Below are positions 8,822-17,135 of a stretch of 64,000 nt of DNA, one piece after another (within the stretch, counting starts at the first letter, position 1; every line of letters begins with the position of its first letter). Source of the stretch: CAVTJL01 sp963735065 (GTDB lineage Bacteria; Pseudomonadota; Alphaproteobacteria; Geminicoccales; Geminicoccaceae); the NCBI GenBank assembly GCA_963735065.1, contig CAVTJL010000008.1:127510-191509 (forward strand), read 5' to 3'. The notes under the pieces were generated by a model. The model made no database searches. It saw only the letters and a list, made by a program, of their open reading frames with translations, and was not told the DNA's origin. The position numbers and the translations under genes are program-made.

Positions 8822-10488
8822 GGCGGGCCTCGCGCTGGCTCCTCGCGGCCCTCCTCGTCCTGGCCGGCGCCGGCACCGCGGCCGCGCGCGACCAGCTCGT
8901 CATCGGCATCACCCAGTTCCCCAGCAACCTCAACCCCAACATCGAGTCGATGGCGGCCAAGGCCTATGTGCTGGGCATGACGCAGCGGCCGCTCACGGTC
9001 TACGACCAGAGCTGGCACCTCGTCTGCATGCTCTGCACCGAGCTGCCGACCTTCGAGAACAAGCGCGCCGTCCGTGAGACCACACCCGACGGCAAGGCCG
9101 GCGTGGCGCTCACCTACACGCTCCAGCCCAAGGCCACCTGGGGCGACGGCGTGCCGGTGACGACCAAGGACGTGCTCTTCACCTGGGAGGTCGGCCGGAA
9201 CGAGCAGAGCGGTGTCTCCAACGCCGAGCTCTATCGGCGGATCTGGAAGATCGACGCGGTCGACGACAAGACCTTCGTCGTCCACGACGACAAGCTCGAC
9301 TTCGACTACAACGCCATCAACGACTTCCGCGTGCTGCCGGCGCATCTCGAGCGCAAGGTCTTCGAGGCGGACCCCGCCACCTACCGCAACCGCACCCTTT
9401 TCGATGCCGACCCGACCAATCCGGGGCTCGCCTTCGGCCCCTACCGGATCACGAGGATCGTGCCGGGCAGCAGCATCGTGCTCGAGCGCAACCCCACCTG
9501 GTGGGGCAAGCCGCCCGCCTTCGCGCGGATCGTCGTCAAGGCGATCGAGAACACGGCGGCGCTCGAGGCCAACCTGCTCTCCGGCGACATCGACATGACC
9601 GATGGCGCCCTCGGCCTGTCGATCGACCAGGCGATCGCCTTCGAGAAGCGCCACGGCGACCGCTTCCGCGTCCTCTTCAAGCCCGGCCTCTTCTACGAGC
9701 ACGTCGATCTCATGCTCCAGAACCCGATCCTGGCCGACAGGCGGGTGCGTCAGGCCCTGCTCTACGGTGCCGATCGGGCGGCGATCAGCCAGCGGCTCTT
9801 CGGCGGCCGCCAGCCGGTCGCCGACACCTTCGTCCATCCGCTGGACTGGGTGCACACCGACGATGTCCAGCACTACGCCTACGACCCCACCAAGGCTGCG
9901 GCCCTGCTCGACGAGGCCGGCTGGAAGAAGGGGGCGGGCGGCCTCAGGCGCGATGCCAAGGGCGACGTGCTGCGCCTCGACCTCATGACCACCGCCGGCG
10001 ACCGCACGCGCGAGCTGGTCGAGCAGGTGCTGCAGAGCGGCTGGCGCCAGCTCGGCATCGACGTGCAGATCAAGAACCAGCCGGCGCGTGTGCTCTTCGG
10101 CCAGACCCTGACCCATCGCCGCTTCACCGGCATGGCGATGTTCGCCTGGATCTCGAGCCCCGAGAACCCGCCGCGCTCGACGCTCCATTCCGAGGAGATC
10201 CCCTCCGCCGCCAATGGCTGGAGCGGCCAGAACTATGGCGGCTACAACAATCCCGAGATGGACCGGCTCATCGACGCGATCGAGGTCGAGCTCGACCGCG
10301 ACAAGCGCCGCGCCCTCTGGGTCCAGCTCCAGCAGCTCTATGCCGAGGACCTGCCGGCCCTGCCGCTCTATTTCCGCGCCGAGCCCCACGTCTGGCCGCG
10401 CTGGCTCGAGGGGGTCGAGCCCACCGGGCAGATGGCGCCCACCACGCTCTGGATCGAGCAGTGGCGGGATGCCGGCAGCGGCGGCTAG
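8818..10488 (+). CDS. Peptide/oligopeptide ABC transporter substrate-binding protein
   Basis: Periplasmic solute-binding protein of family 5 (DppA/OppA-like), 556 residues. Sec signal peptide at about 1-24 (RWLLAALLVLAGAGTAAA followed by R-D). The mature part starts with QLVIGITQFPSNLNPNI, and the family blocks ATWGDGVPVTTKDVLFTWE and NPTWWGKPP are clear. It overlaps the VOC gene by four bases. Its matching permeases begin 1.1 kb further along, on the other side of an acyltransferase gene on the opposite strand. No DppD/DppF ATPase gene is in the window. Ligand class inferred from the family only. Confidence 0.9.
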   Translation: MRRASRWLLAALLVLAGAGTAAARDQLVIGITQFPSNLNPNIESMAAKAYVLGMTQRPLTVYDQSWHLVCMLCTELPTFENKRAVRETTPDGKAGVALTYTLQPKATWGDGVPVTTKDVLFTWEVGRNEQSGVSNAELYRRIWKIDAVDDKTFVVHDDKLDFDYNAINDFRVLPAHLERKVFEADPATYRNRTLFDADPTNPGLAFGPYRITRIVPGSSIVLERNPTWWGKPPAFARIVVKAIENTAALEANLLSGDIDMTDGALGLSIDQAIAFEKRHGDRFRVLFKPGLFYEHVDLMLQNPILADRRVRQALLYGADRAAISQRLFGGRQPVADTFVHPLDWVHTDDVQHYAYDPTKAAALLDEAGWKKGAGGLRRDAKGDVLRLDLMTTAGDRTRELVEQVLQSGWRQLGIDVQIKNQPARVLFGQTLTHRRFTGMAMFAWISSPENPPRSTLHSEEIPSAANGWSGQNYGGYNNPEMDRLIDAIEVELDRDKRRALWVQLQQLYAEDLPALPLYFRAEPHVWPRWLEGVEPTGQMAPTTLWIEQWRDAGSGG

Positions 10489-10506
10489 GCCGGCGGGTCG
10501 GGCTCC

Positions 10507-11493
10507 CTACGCGGCCGGCGCAGCCGCGCGGCCCGTGTCCGTCGACGCCGGATCGAGGGCCTCGGCCACCGTATCCTTCTCCCAGCGCCGCTTGACGCAG
10601 CACCACTCCTCGGGCTTGGCCAGGATGTAGCGTCCGAAGGCCGCGTTGACCTCGGCCGTCATGGCGAGCGCGGCCTCGCGAGGATCGCTGATCGTCGCGT
10701 CGTGGCGCACCGGCGTGTCCAGGGTGAGGCGGAAGCGCACGCCCGGAAGCCGCTCGAGCCGCACCGGCACGAGCGGCGTCTTGAGCCTCAGCGCGACCCG
10801 CGCGGGGATCACGGTCGTGCGCGCCGGCCGGCCGAGGAACGGCACGAGCTCGCCGGTGTCCACCCGGTGGTCCATGTGCAGCCCGACGCTCGTCCCCTCG
10901 CGCAGCACCTCGATCATGCGCCGCGGCGCCTGGCTCACGGGGATGAACCCGCAGGGCATCGCGTTCCGCCAGCGCCCGATCATGCGCTCGAGGCCCGGAT
11001 TGTGCCCGGGCAGATAGAGGACGCTCAACGGAAACCCGCCGAGAGCGCCACCCATGGCGTGCAGGTTCCAGTTCGCCTGATGCAGCGCGCAGAACACCCA
11101 GCCGGTGCGGCTCCGGCGCAGCTCGTCCAGATCGAAGCGGGTCTCGAGCTCGACCCGTCCCTCCTTGAAGATCGTCGGCAGATGTGGGTACTCGGCAAGA
11201 ACGCGACCGATCTGGCGCCAGATGGCCAACGCGGTCGCCTCGATGAAGGCGGGCTCGCGATCGGGATAGAGGATGCGGAGATTGCGCAGCACGTGCTTGT
11301 GCTTGCGGAGGCGCGGCCCGGCGACGGCACCGATCCTCCCGCCGGCCGCCGACGCCGCTTCCAGCGGCAATGCCCGCGTGGTGGCCCAGATCAGGCCCAC
11401 GAACCCGCGCTCGACGCCGCGCAGCATGCCGTCGACCAGCGGCACGCGGTCCGCGAGCGCGCCGAGGCTCTTGTGGATGACGATACGGGCCAC
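10507..11493 (-). CDS. LpxL/HtrB-like lipid acyltransferase family protein
   Basis: Membrane-associated acyltransferase of the lauroyl/myristoyl lipid A family (328 residues, normal length). The region VFCALHQANWNLHAMGGAL (134-152) is the expected active-site block. However, the family H-x4-D/E dyad reads H138-QANW-N143 here, so an asparagine stands where the catalytic acid should be. Later blocks (VGLHMDHRVDTGELVPFLG, and RVALRLKTPLVPVRLERL) are well kept. It sits alone on the minus strand between a peptide-binding protein and the permeases it should work with. Either a divergent acyltransferase or one that has lost normal catalysis. Confidence 0.8.
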   Translation of the reverse strand: MARIVIHKSLGALADRVPLVDGMLRGVERGFVGLIWATTRALPLEAASAAGGRIGAVAGPRLRKHKHVLRNLRILYPDREPAFIEATALAIWRQIGRVLAEYPHLPTIFKEGRVELETRFDLDELRRSRTGWVFCALHQANWNLHAMGGALGGFPLSVLYLPGHNPGLERMIGRWRNAMPCGFIPVSQAPRRMIEVLREGTSVGLHMDHRVDTGELVPFLGRPARTTVIPARVALRLKTPLVPVRLERLPGVRFRLTLDTPVRHDATISDPREAALAMTAEVNAAFGRYILAKPEEWCCVKRRWEKDTVAEALDPASTDTGRAAAPAA

Positions 11494-11619
11494 TGGACGT
11501 TCCCCTGCCCGGCGAGAGCGGTACGTGCTCCCCGGATTCTATAGGCAGCCCTCCCTGGGCCACCAAGCCCCCCCGTCCATCGGAGGCTCGCCTGTGGCCT
11601 CCGGGGAGCGTGGTGCGCG

Positions 11620-12576
11620 ATGAGCGCCTACCTCCTCCGCCGCCTCCTCGGCGTCGCCGTCCTCCTCGTCCTGATGTCGCTCGCGATCTATGCCCTGATC
11701 GGGCTCATGCCGGGCGATCCGATCGACCTGATGCTGCAGGCCGATCCGCACGTCACCGCCGCCGACGTGGCCCGTCTCAAGGCGCTCTACGGGCTCGACC
11801 GCCCGCTCCTCGAGCGCTGGCTCGCCTGGCTCACCGCCATGGCCCACGGCGATTTCGGCTACTCGCGGCTTTATGCCGTGCCCGCCATCCAGGTCCTCTG
11901 GCCGCGCCTCCTGAACACGCTCCTGCTGATGGGCACGAGCTTCGTGGTCGCCGTGGCGCTGGCCTTCCCGGCCGGCATCGCCGCGGCCTCGCGGCCCGGC
12001 GGGCGTCTCGATCGTGTGGTCGGGCTCCTCGCCTCGGCCGGTCTCGCGATGCCGTCCTTCTGGCTGGCCTTCCTCCTCATCATCCTCTTCGCGGTCGAGC
12101 TGGGCTGGCTGCCGGCCGGCGGCAGCCAGGGCGCCGCCGCCTCGGGCGTGCTCGACCGCCTGCGCCATCTCGTGCTGCCCGCCCTCACCCTGGCCCTCGT
12201 GACGGCGGCGGCGCTGGTCCGCTACGTGCGCGCCACCGTCGCGGAGGCCCTGCACGAGCCCTTCATCCGCACCGCGCGGGCCAAGGGCTGCGGGCGCTGG
12301 GGCATCGTCATGCGCCACGCGCTGCCGCAGGCGCTGCCGGCGCTGGCGACCCTGCTGGCGCTCCATCTGGGCCAGCTCTTCTCGGGCGCCCTCGTCGTCG
12401 AGACCGTCTTTGCCTATCTCGGCATGGGCAAGCTCATCTACGACAGCATCCTCGGCAACGACTACAATCTGGCCCTCTTGTCGCTGATGCTGGCGACCCT
12501 GATGATCCTCCTGGCGAACCTCGCGGCCGACCTCGCCGTCGCCTGGCTCGACCCGCGCGTGCGCTATGACGACTGA
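11620..12576 (+). CDS. Peptide ABC transporter permease, DppB/OppB type
   Basis: Inner-membrane permease of 318 residues. First helix LLRRLLGVAVLLVLMSLAIYALIGLMPGDP, then the family large periplasmic loop with ADPHVTAADVARLKALYGLDRPL, and the ATPase-contacting loop PFIRTARAKGCGRWGIVMRHALPQALPAL at about 213-241. About six transmembrane segments. Its stop overlaps the next permease start by 11 bases. It forms one transporter with that gene and, by inference, with the substrate-binding protein at 8.8-10.5 kb. Confidence 0.92.
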   Translation: MSAYLLRRLLGVAVLLVLMSLAIYALIGLMPGDPIDLMLQADPHVTAADVARLKALYGLDRPLLERWLAWLTAMAHGDFGYSRLYAVPAIQVLWPRLLNTLLLMGTSFVVAVALAFPAGIAAASRPGGRLDRVVGLLASAGLAMPSFWLAFLLIILFAVELGWLPAGGSQGAAASGVLDRLRHLVLPALTLALVTAAALVRYVRATVAEALHEPFIRTARAKGCGRWGIVMRHALPQALPALATLLALHLGQLFSGALVVETVFAYLGMGKLIYDSILGNDYNLALLSLMLATLMILLANLAADLAVAWLDPRVRYDD

Positions 12577-13483
12577 GCCGGGGGCAGGGCGGGGAGGGCG
12601 GGCCGCGCCCGGGCGCCGCCGCGGCCGCCGCGAGACGCTGGCGGCAGCGCTCCTCCTGGCTCTGCTGGCCCTCCTGGCGGCCCTGGCCCCCCTGGTCGCC
12701 AGGGCGCTGGGCCTCACGCCGGATGCGGTCGATCTCTTCGGTCGTCTGGCGCCGCCCAGCCTCGCCCATCCCCTCGGCACCGACGAGCTGGGCCGCGACG
12801 TGCTGGTACGGCTGCTCTATGGCGGACGCGTCTCGCTGCTCGTCGGTCTCGCGGGCGCCCTGCTCGCGGGCGGGCTGGGCACGGCCGTGGGGCTGGTCGC
12901 CGGCTATCTGGGCGGCCGGACGGATGCGCTGCTGATGCGCCTTACCGACGCCGTCCTCGCCTTGCCCATCCTGCCGCTCCTCATCGTGCTGGGCGCGCTC
13001 GATCTCGGCAAGCTCGGCCTCGGCGGGGCGCTGGCGAGCGGGCCCTGGGCCAGCGCCGTCCGCGTGGTCGTGGTCGTCGCCCTCTTCGGATGGCCCACGG
13101 CCGCCCGCCTCGTGCGGGCGCGCACCTTGAGCCTCGCGCGCGAGAGCTACGTGCTGGCGGCGCGCGCCCTGGGCGCCGGCTCGACCGCGGTCATGGCCCG
13201 GCACATCCTGCCCAACGTCGCCGCACCGGCCATCGTCGCGACCACGCTCGCCGTGGGCAACGTCATCCTCGCCGAATCGGTGCTGAGCTTCCTCGGCCTC
13301 GGCGTCCAGCCGCCGCTGCCCAGCTGGGGCAACATGCTCACCGGCGCTCAGGACCTCGTCATGACCTCCCCCAGCCTCGCGGTCTGGCCCGGCCTCCTGA
13401 TCTTCCTCACCGTCCTGGGCTTCAACACGCTGGGCGACGGCCTGCTCGTCCTGCTCGATCCCCGGGCGCGCGAGCGGTCGTGA
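12566..13483 (+). CDS. Peptide ABC transporter permease, DppC/OppC type
   Basis: Second permease subunit (305 residues). An Arg-rich N-terminal tail precedes the first helix. Family blocks follow: LAHPLGTDELGRDVLVRLLYGGRVSLLVG, the coupling loop LARESYVLAARALGAGSTAVMARHILPN, and ILAESVLSFLGLGVQPPLPSWGNML. It overlaps dppB by 11 bases. No ATPase gene follows; the next gene is comF after 129 bases, so the ATPases are elsewhere or shared. Confidence 0.92.
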   Translation: MTTEPGAGRGGRAAPGRRRGRRETLAAALLLALLALLAALAPLVARALGLTPDAVDLFGRLAPPSLAHPLGTDELGRDVLVRLLYGGRVSLLVGLAGALLAGGLGTAVGLVAGYLGGRTDALLMRLTDAVLALPILPLLIVLGALDLGKLGLGGALASGPWASAVRVVVVVALFGWPTAARLVRARTLSLARESYVLAARALGAGSTAVMARHILPNVAAPAIVATTLAVGNVILAESVLSFLGLGVQPPLPSWGNMLTGAQDLVMTSPSLAVWPGLLIFLTVLGFNTLGDGLLVLLDPRARERS

Positions 13484-13612
13484 GGAGATGGCCGCGTCGG
13501 GCACCGGCCAGGGGCAGGGGGGCGGCGCGGGTGACAACCTGGAGATGAATGTCTTCTCATAATGCTAGCCTTGTGGCTATGATCCCGCCGCGGTGGCAGC
13601 GGGGGGCCATGC

Positions 13613-14368
13613 ATGATCCGGTCGATGGCGGCTCAACACCTTGCTGTCGCGGCGCTCGATGTCGTCCTCCCGCCCCGTTGCCTCGCCTGCGGGGGCGCCG
13701 TCCCGGTCCAGGGGGAGCTGTGCCAGGGCTGCCTCGCCGCCCTCGACTTTCTGGGCCCGCCCCATTGCCTGACCTGTGGCCTGCCCAGCGGCGAGGATCC
13801 GGGCCTCGGCGCGTGCCGCGGCTGCGCCGGCCTGCCACGCTCGCTCGACCGGCTGCGAGCCGCCGTGTCCTACAATGACGGCAGCCGGCGCCTCATCCTC
13901 AACCTCAAGCATGGCGAGCGTCTCGAGGGCGTCGGCCGCATGGCGCGCTGGATGGCGCGCGCCGGCGCCGACATCCTGGGCGACGCCGATCTCGTCTGTC
14001 CCGTGCCGCTGCACCGCTGGCGGCTCGTGCGGCGCGGTTTCAACCAGGCGGCCCTGCTCGGGCGGGAGGCCGCCCTCAGCCACGGCAGGACCTTCGTCGT
14101 CGACCTGCTCGAGCGGCCGCGGGCGACCCTGACGCAGCGCGGGCTGGGCGCGCTGGCGCGGCGGCGCAACATCACCGCCGCGGCCTTCCGCGTGGGCCGG
14201 CGTCACGAGGCGCTGGTGAGGAACGCGCGGATCGTCCTCGTCGACGACGTCCTGACCACCGGCGCCACGCTCGAGGCCTGCGCCGCGGCGCTGCGTGGCG
14301 CGGGCGCACGATCCGTCGACGGCCTGGTTCTTGCTAGGGTGGTGGCAGCGCCGGGCGATCCCATATGA
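13613..14368 (+). CDS. ComF family protein (phosphoribosyltransferase fold)
   Basis: 251-residue ComF/GntX-like protein. Two N-terminal zinc-finger-like Cys pairs (C23/C26 with C37/C40, and C52/C55 with C68/C71) precede a type I phosphoribosyltransferase domain whose PRPP loop VDDVLTTGAT is at 210-219. In competent bacteria ComF serves DNA uptake; in most proteobacteria its role is unclear. The ATG follows a GGGGGG run at good spacing; a second ATG four codons in is possible. A CATAAT box at 13558-13563 in an otherwise GC-rich gap could be part of its promoter. Followed by grxC and a DUF1178 gene on the same strand. Confidence 0.88.
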   Translation: MIRSMAAQHLAVAALDVVLPPRCLACGGAVPVQGELCQGCLAALDFLGPPHCLTCGLPSGEDPGLGACRGCAGLPRSLDRLRAAVSYNDGSRRLILNLKHGERLEGVGRMARWMARAGADILGDADLVCPVPLHRWRLVRRGFNQAALLGREAALSHGRTFVVDLLERPRATLTQRGLGALARRRNITAAAFRVGRRHEALVRNARIVLVDDVLTTGATLEACAAALRGAGARSVDGLVLARVVAAPGDPI

Positions 14369-14422
14369 AGACAGCTGTGTGATCGGCGGTTTGCTGGTGC
14401 GACTCTGGGTTGGCGGTTTAAG

Positions 14423-14713
14423 ATGGCGCAGATCGAGATCTATACCTCGCCGCTCTGTCCCTATTGCTGGCGGGCGAAGCGGCTCCTCGACAAGAAGGGC
14501 GTCTCCTACGTCGAGATCGACATCTGGCGAGAGCCCGGACGCCGGGCCGAGATGATCGAGCGTGCCGCCGGCCGGCACACCGTGCCCCAGATCTTCATCG
14601 ACGGGCGCGGCCTTGGTGGCTGTGACGATATCCACGCCCTCGACGCGCGTGGCGGGCTCGATCCCCTGCTGGGGGGCGGCTCTGCACGCGAAGCGATGAA
14701 GGCCGCCGAATGA
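14423..14713 (+). CDS. grxC: Glutaredoxin 3
   Basis: Small glutathione-dependent disulfide reductase (96 residues). The dithiol active site CPYC is at 12-15, TVPQIFIDG carries the cis-proline, and GGCDDIHALD is the glutathione-binding turn. It lies between comF and a DUF1178 gene and overlaps the latter by four bases (ATGA). The order comF-grxC-DUF1178 is, from family knowledge, recurrent in alphaproteobacteria. Confidence 0.94.
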   Translation: MAQIEIYTSPLCPYCWRAKRLLDKKGVSYVEIDIWREPGRRAEMIERAAGRHTVPQIFIDGRGLGGCDDIHALDARGGLDPLLGGGSAREAMKAAE

Positions 14714-15132
14714 TCCGCTTCTCCCTCCGCTGTAGCCAGGACCACGAGTTCGAGGGCTGGTTCCGCGACAATGCGAGCTTCGATTCGCAGGTCGAGCGCC
14801 AGGTGCTCGAGTGCCCCGTGTGCGGTGATCATGAGATCGTCAAGGCCCTGATGGCGCCCGCCGTCAGCCGGTCGCGCGAGGCAGCGCCCGCCGATCCCAG
14901 GAAGCAGGCCATGGCGCAGATGCTCAAGATGATGCGCGCCGTCCGCGAGCATGTGGAGACCAACTTCCAGAACGTGGGCGACCGCTTCCCCGAGGAGGCG
15001 AGGCGCATGCACTATGGCGAGGCCGAGAAGCAGGACATCTACGGCGAGGCCACCCGCGAGGAGGTCAAGGAGCTCGTCGAGGAGGGTGTGCCCGTGCAGC
15101 CCCTGCCGATGGTGCCCAAGCTCGAGAGCTGA
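14710..15132 (+). CDS. DUF1178 family protein
   Basis: 140-residue conserved protein of unknown function. The N-terminus has IRFSLRCSQDHEFEGWFRD (C8) and a CPVCG knuckle (C35, C38) that could bind zinc or iron. A charged helical middle leads to the family C-terminal block ATREEVKELVEEGVPVQPLP. Starts on the stop of glutaredoxin and ends 12 bases before the converging fabI. Its coupling to grxC suggests a redox or metal-related role, but this is not established. Confidence 0.88.
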   Translation: MIRFSLRCSQDHEFEGWFRDNASFDSQVERQVLECPVCGDHEIVKALMAPAVSRSREAAPADPRKQAMAQMLKMMRAVREHVETNFQNVGDRFPEEARRMHYGEAEKQDIYGEATREEVKELVEEGVPVQPLPMVPKLES

Positions 15133-15144
15133 GCCGCCCGCCCG

Positions 15145-15924
15145 TCAGTCGATGATGTGATACCCGCCGTCGATGTAGACGGTATCGCCGGTGATGAGCT
15201 TGGCCGCATCGGTGGCGAGATAGGCCGTGGCCAGGCCCACATCCTCGATCGAGACCAGGGCCCGTGCGGGCGCCTTCTCCATCGCCCGCTGCAGCAGCGC
15301 ATCGAACTGGTTGATGCCGGAGGCCGCCCGTGTCTTGAGCGGGCCCGGCGAGATCGCGTGGACCCGGATGCCCTTGGGGCCCAGCTCGGCCGCCATGTAG
15401 CGCGTCGACGCCTCCAGCGCCGCCTTCACCGGCCCCATCATGTTGTAGTGCTCGACCACCATCGTCGAGCCGTAATAGGTCATGCAGAAGAGCGTGCCGC
15501 CCTTGGGCATCAGCGGCTCGGCGAGCTTCGCCATCCTGATGAAGGAATGGCAGGAGATGTCCATCGCGGTGAGAAAGCCCTCGCGCGAGCAGTCGACGAC
15601 CCGCCCGTGCAGGTCGTCGCGCGGCGCGAAGGCGATCGAGTGCAGCACGAAGTCGATCCCGCCCCACTCCTTCTCGATGCGCGCGAACACCGCCTCGAGC
15701 TCGCCCGGGTTGCGCAGATCGAGCGGCATCAGGATCGACGCCTCGAGCTCCCCCGCCAGCGGCTCCACATGCGGCCTGGCCTTCTCGTTCAGGTAGGTGA
15801 CGGCCAGCTCGGCACCCAGATAGCGAAAGCCCTTGGCACAGCCCCAGGCGATCGACTGGTCGTTGGCGATCCCGGTGACGAGGCCCCGCTTGCCGGCGAG
15901 GGTGACGGAAGAAGGGTCGAACAT
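15145..15924 (-). CDS. fabI: Enoyl-[acyl-carrier-protein] reductase (NADH)
   Basis: Last reduction of each fatty-acid elongation round. 259 residues. Visible: the FabI version of the glycine motif, GLVTGIANDQSIAWG at about 14-28, HSIAFAPRDDL, and the catalytic Y150 and Y160-x6-K167 (YYGSTMVVEHYNMMGPVK). It is the last gene of the minus-strand run starting at phaC, 17 bases after ackA. FabI proteins sit next to ackA/pta in several alphaproteobacterial genomes, so this copy may serve the local acyl/acetyl-phosphate module rather than be the only housekeeping FabI. Confidence 0.94.
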   Translation of the reverse strand: MFDPSSVTLAGKRGLVTGIANDQSIAWGCAKGFRYLGAELAVTYLNEKARPHVEPLAGELEASILMPLDLRNPGELEAVFARIEKEWGGIDFVLHSIAFAPRDDLHGRVVDCSREGFLTAMDISCHSFIRMAKLAEPLMPKGGTLFCMTYYGSTMVVEHYNMMGPVKAALEASTRYMAAELGPKGIRVHAISPGPLKTRAASGINQFDALLQRAMEKAPARALVSIEDVGLATAYLATDAAKLITGDTVYIDGGYHIID

Positions 15925-15941
15925 CGCGCGGGTCTCCAGGG

Positions 15942-17135
15942 CTAGGCGGCTCGCAGCACGGCCAGCGTGTGGCGGGCGATCATCAGCTCCTCGTCGGTCG
16001 GCACGACGTAGCAGGCGATGCGGCTCGTCGGCGTCGAGAGCAGCGGCCCGTTCTTGGCATTGGCCTCTGTGTCGAGCTCGAGGCCCATCCAGGCGAGACG
16101 CTGGGCCACCTTGGCCCGCACGGGCGCTGCGTTCTCGCCGATGCCGGCCGTGAAGACAAAGCCGTCGAGGCCGCCCAGCGAGGCCGCGAGAGCACCCGTG
16201 AGCTGGGCGATGCGATAGGCGAAATAGTCGATCGCGAAGGCCGCCTGCGGATCGTCGCTGGCGAGCAGGTCGCGCACATCGTTGCTGACGCCCGAGATCC
16301 CCTTGAGGCCGCAGTCGTGGTAGAGAAAATGCTCCACCTCGTCCGGCTTCATGCCCTTTTGCGCCAGCAGGTAGAGCACGACACCGGCGTCGAGCTGCCC
16401 GGGACGCGTGCCCATCGGCAGGCCGTCCAGCGCCGTGAAGCCCATCGTGCTCTCGATGCTCTTGCCGCCCTCGAGCGCGCACATCGAGGCCCCGCTGCCC
16501 AGATGCGCCACGATCACGCGGCCGCCCGCGATCGCCGGCGCCACCTCAGGAAGCCGGCCGGCGATGTACTCGTAGGACAGCCCGTGGAAGCCGTACCGCC
16601 GCACGCCCTCCTCGTGCAGCGCCTTCGGGATCGCGAGCCAGTCGGCCAGTGCTGGATGCTTGCGGTGGAAAGCGGTGTCGAAGCAGGCGACCTGCAGGAG
16701 ATCCGGTCGGCGGCGGCGGATCGAGCGGATCGGCGCCAGATTGTGCGGCTGATGGAGCGGCGCCAGCGGCACGAGCGTCTCGAGGGTCTTCAGCACCTCG
16801 TCGTCGACCGCGATCGGCGCGCTGTAGCTGGGGCCCCCGTGCACCACGCGATGGCCGACCGCAACCGGCGGCGCCCCCATATGGGCCATAAGCCAGGCGC
16901 CGAGCTTGTCCTGGGCGGCCGCAGCGTCAGCCACCTCCGAGGCGTCGTGGGTCTCGTCGGCCAGCACGGCGCCGCTGGCGTCGCGGGCGATGAGATGCGG
17001 CCGCGTCCCGATGCCCTCGAGCTGGCCCTTGAGCCGGCGGGTGAGCTGGTTGCCCTCGCCGATGGCGAAGACCTCGAACTTGATGCTCGAGGAGCCGGCA
17101 TTGACGACGAGGATGCCCCCCTCCACCGCGCTCAC
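15942..17135 (-). CDS. ackA: Acetate kinase
   Basis: Interconverts acetyl phosphate + ADP and acetate + ATP. 397 residues from a GTG start whose GTGA overlaps the stop of the Pta fusion by four bases. The family landmarks are complete: NAGSSSIKFEVF, GHRVVHGG, FDTAFH, RYGFHGLSYEY, AHLGSGASM, STMGFTALDGLPMGTRPGQLD and FTAGIGENA. Together with the upstream phosphate acetyltransferase it forms the acetyl-CoA/acetate switch and is translationally coupled to it. Confidence 0.95.
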   Translation of the reverse strand: MSAVEGGILVVNAGSSSIKFEVFAIGEGNQLTRRLKGQLEGIGTRPHLIARDASGAVLADETHDASEVADAAAAQDKLGAWLMAHMGAPPVAVGHRVVHGGPSYSAPIAVDDEVLKTLETLVPLAPLHQPHNLAPIRSIRRRRPDLLQVACFDTAFHRKHPALADWLAIPKALHEEGVRRYGFHGLSYEYIAGRLPEVAPAIAGGRVIVAHLGSGASMCALEGGKSIESTMGFTALDGLPMGTRPGQLDAGVVLYLLAQKGMKPDEVEHFLYHDCGLKGISGVSNDVRDLLASDDPQAAFAIDYFAYRIAQLTGALAASLGGLDGFVFTAGIGENAAPVRAKVAQRLAWMGLELDTEANAKNGPLLSTPTSRIACYVVPTDEELMIARHTLAVLRAA

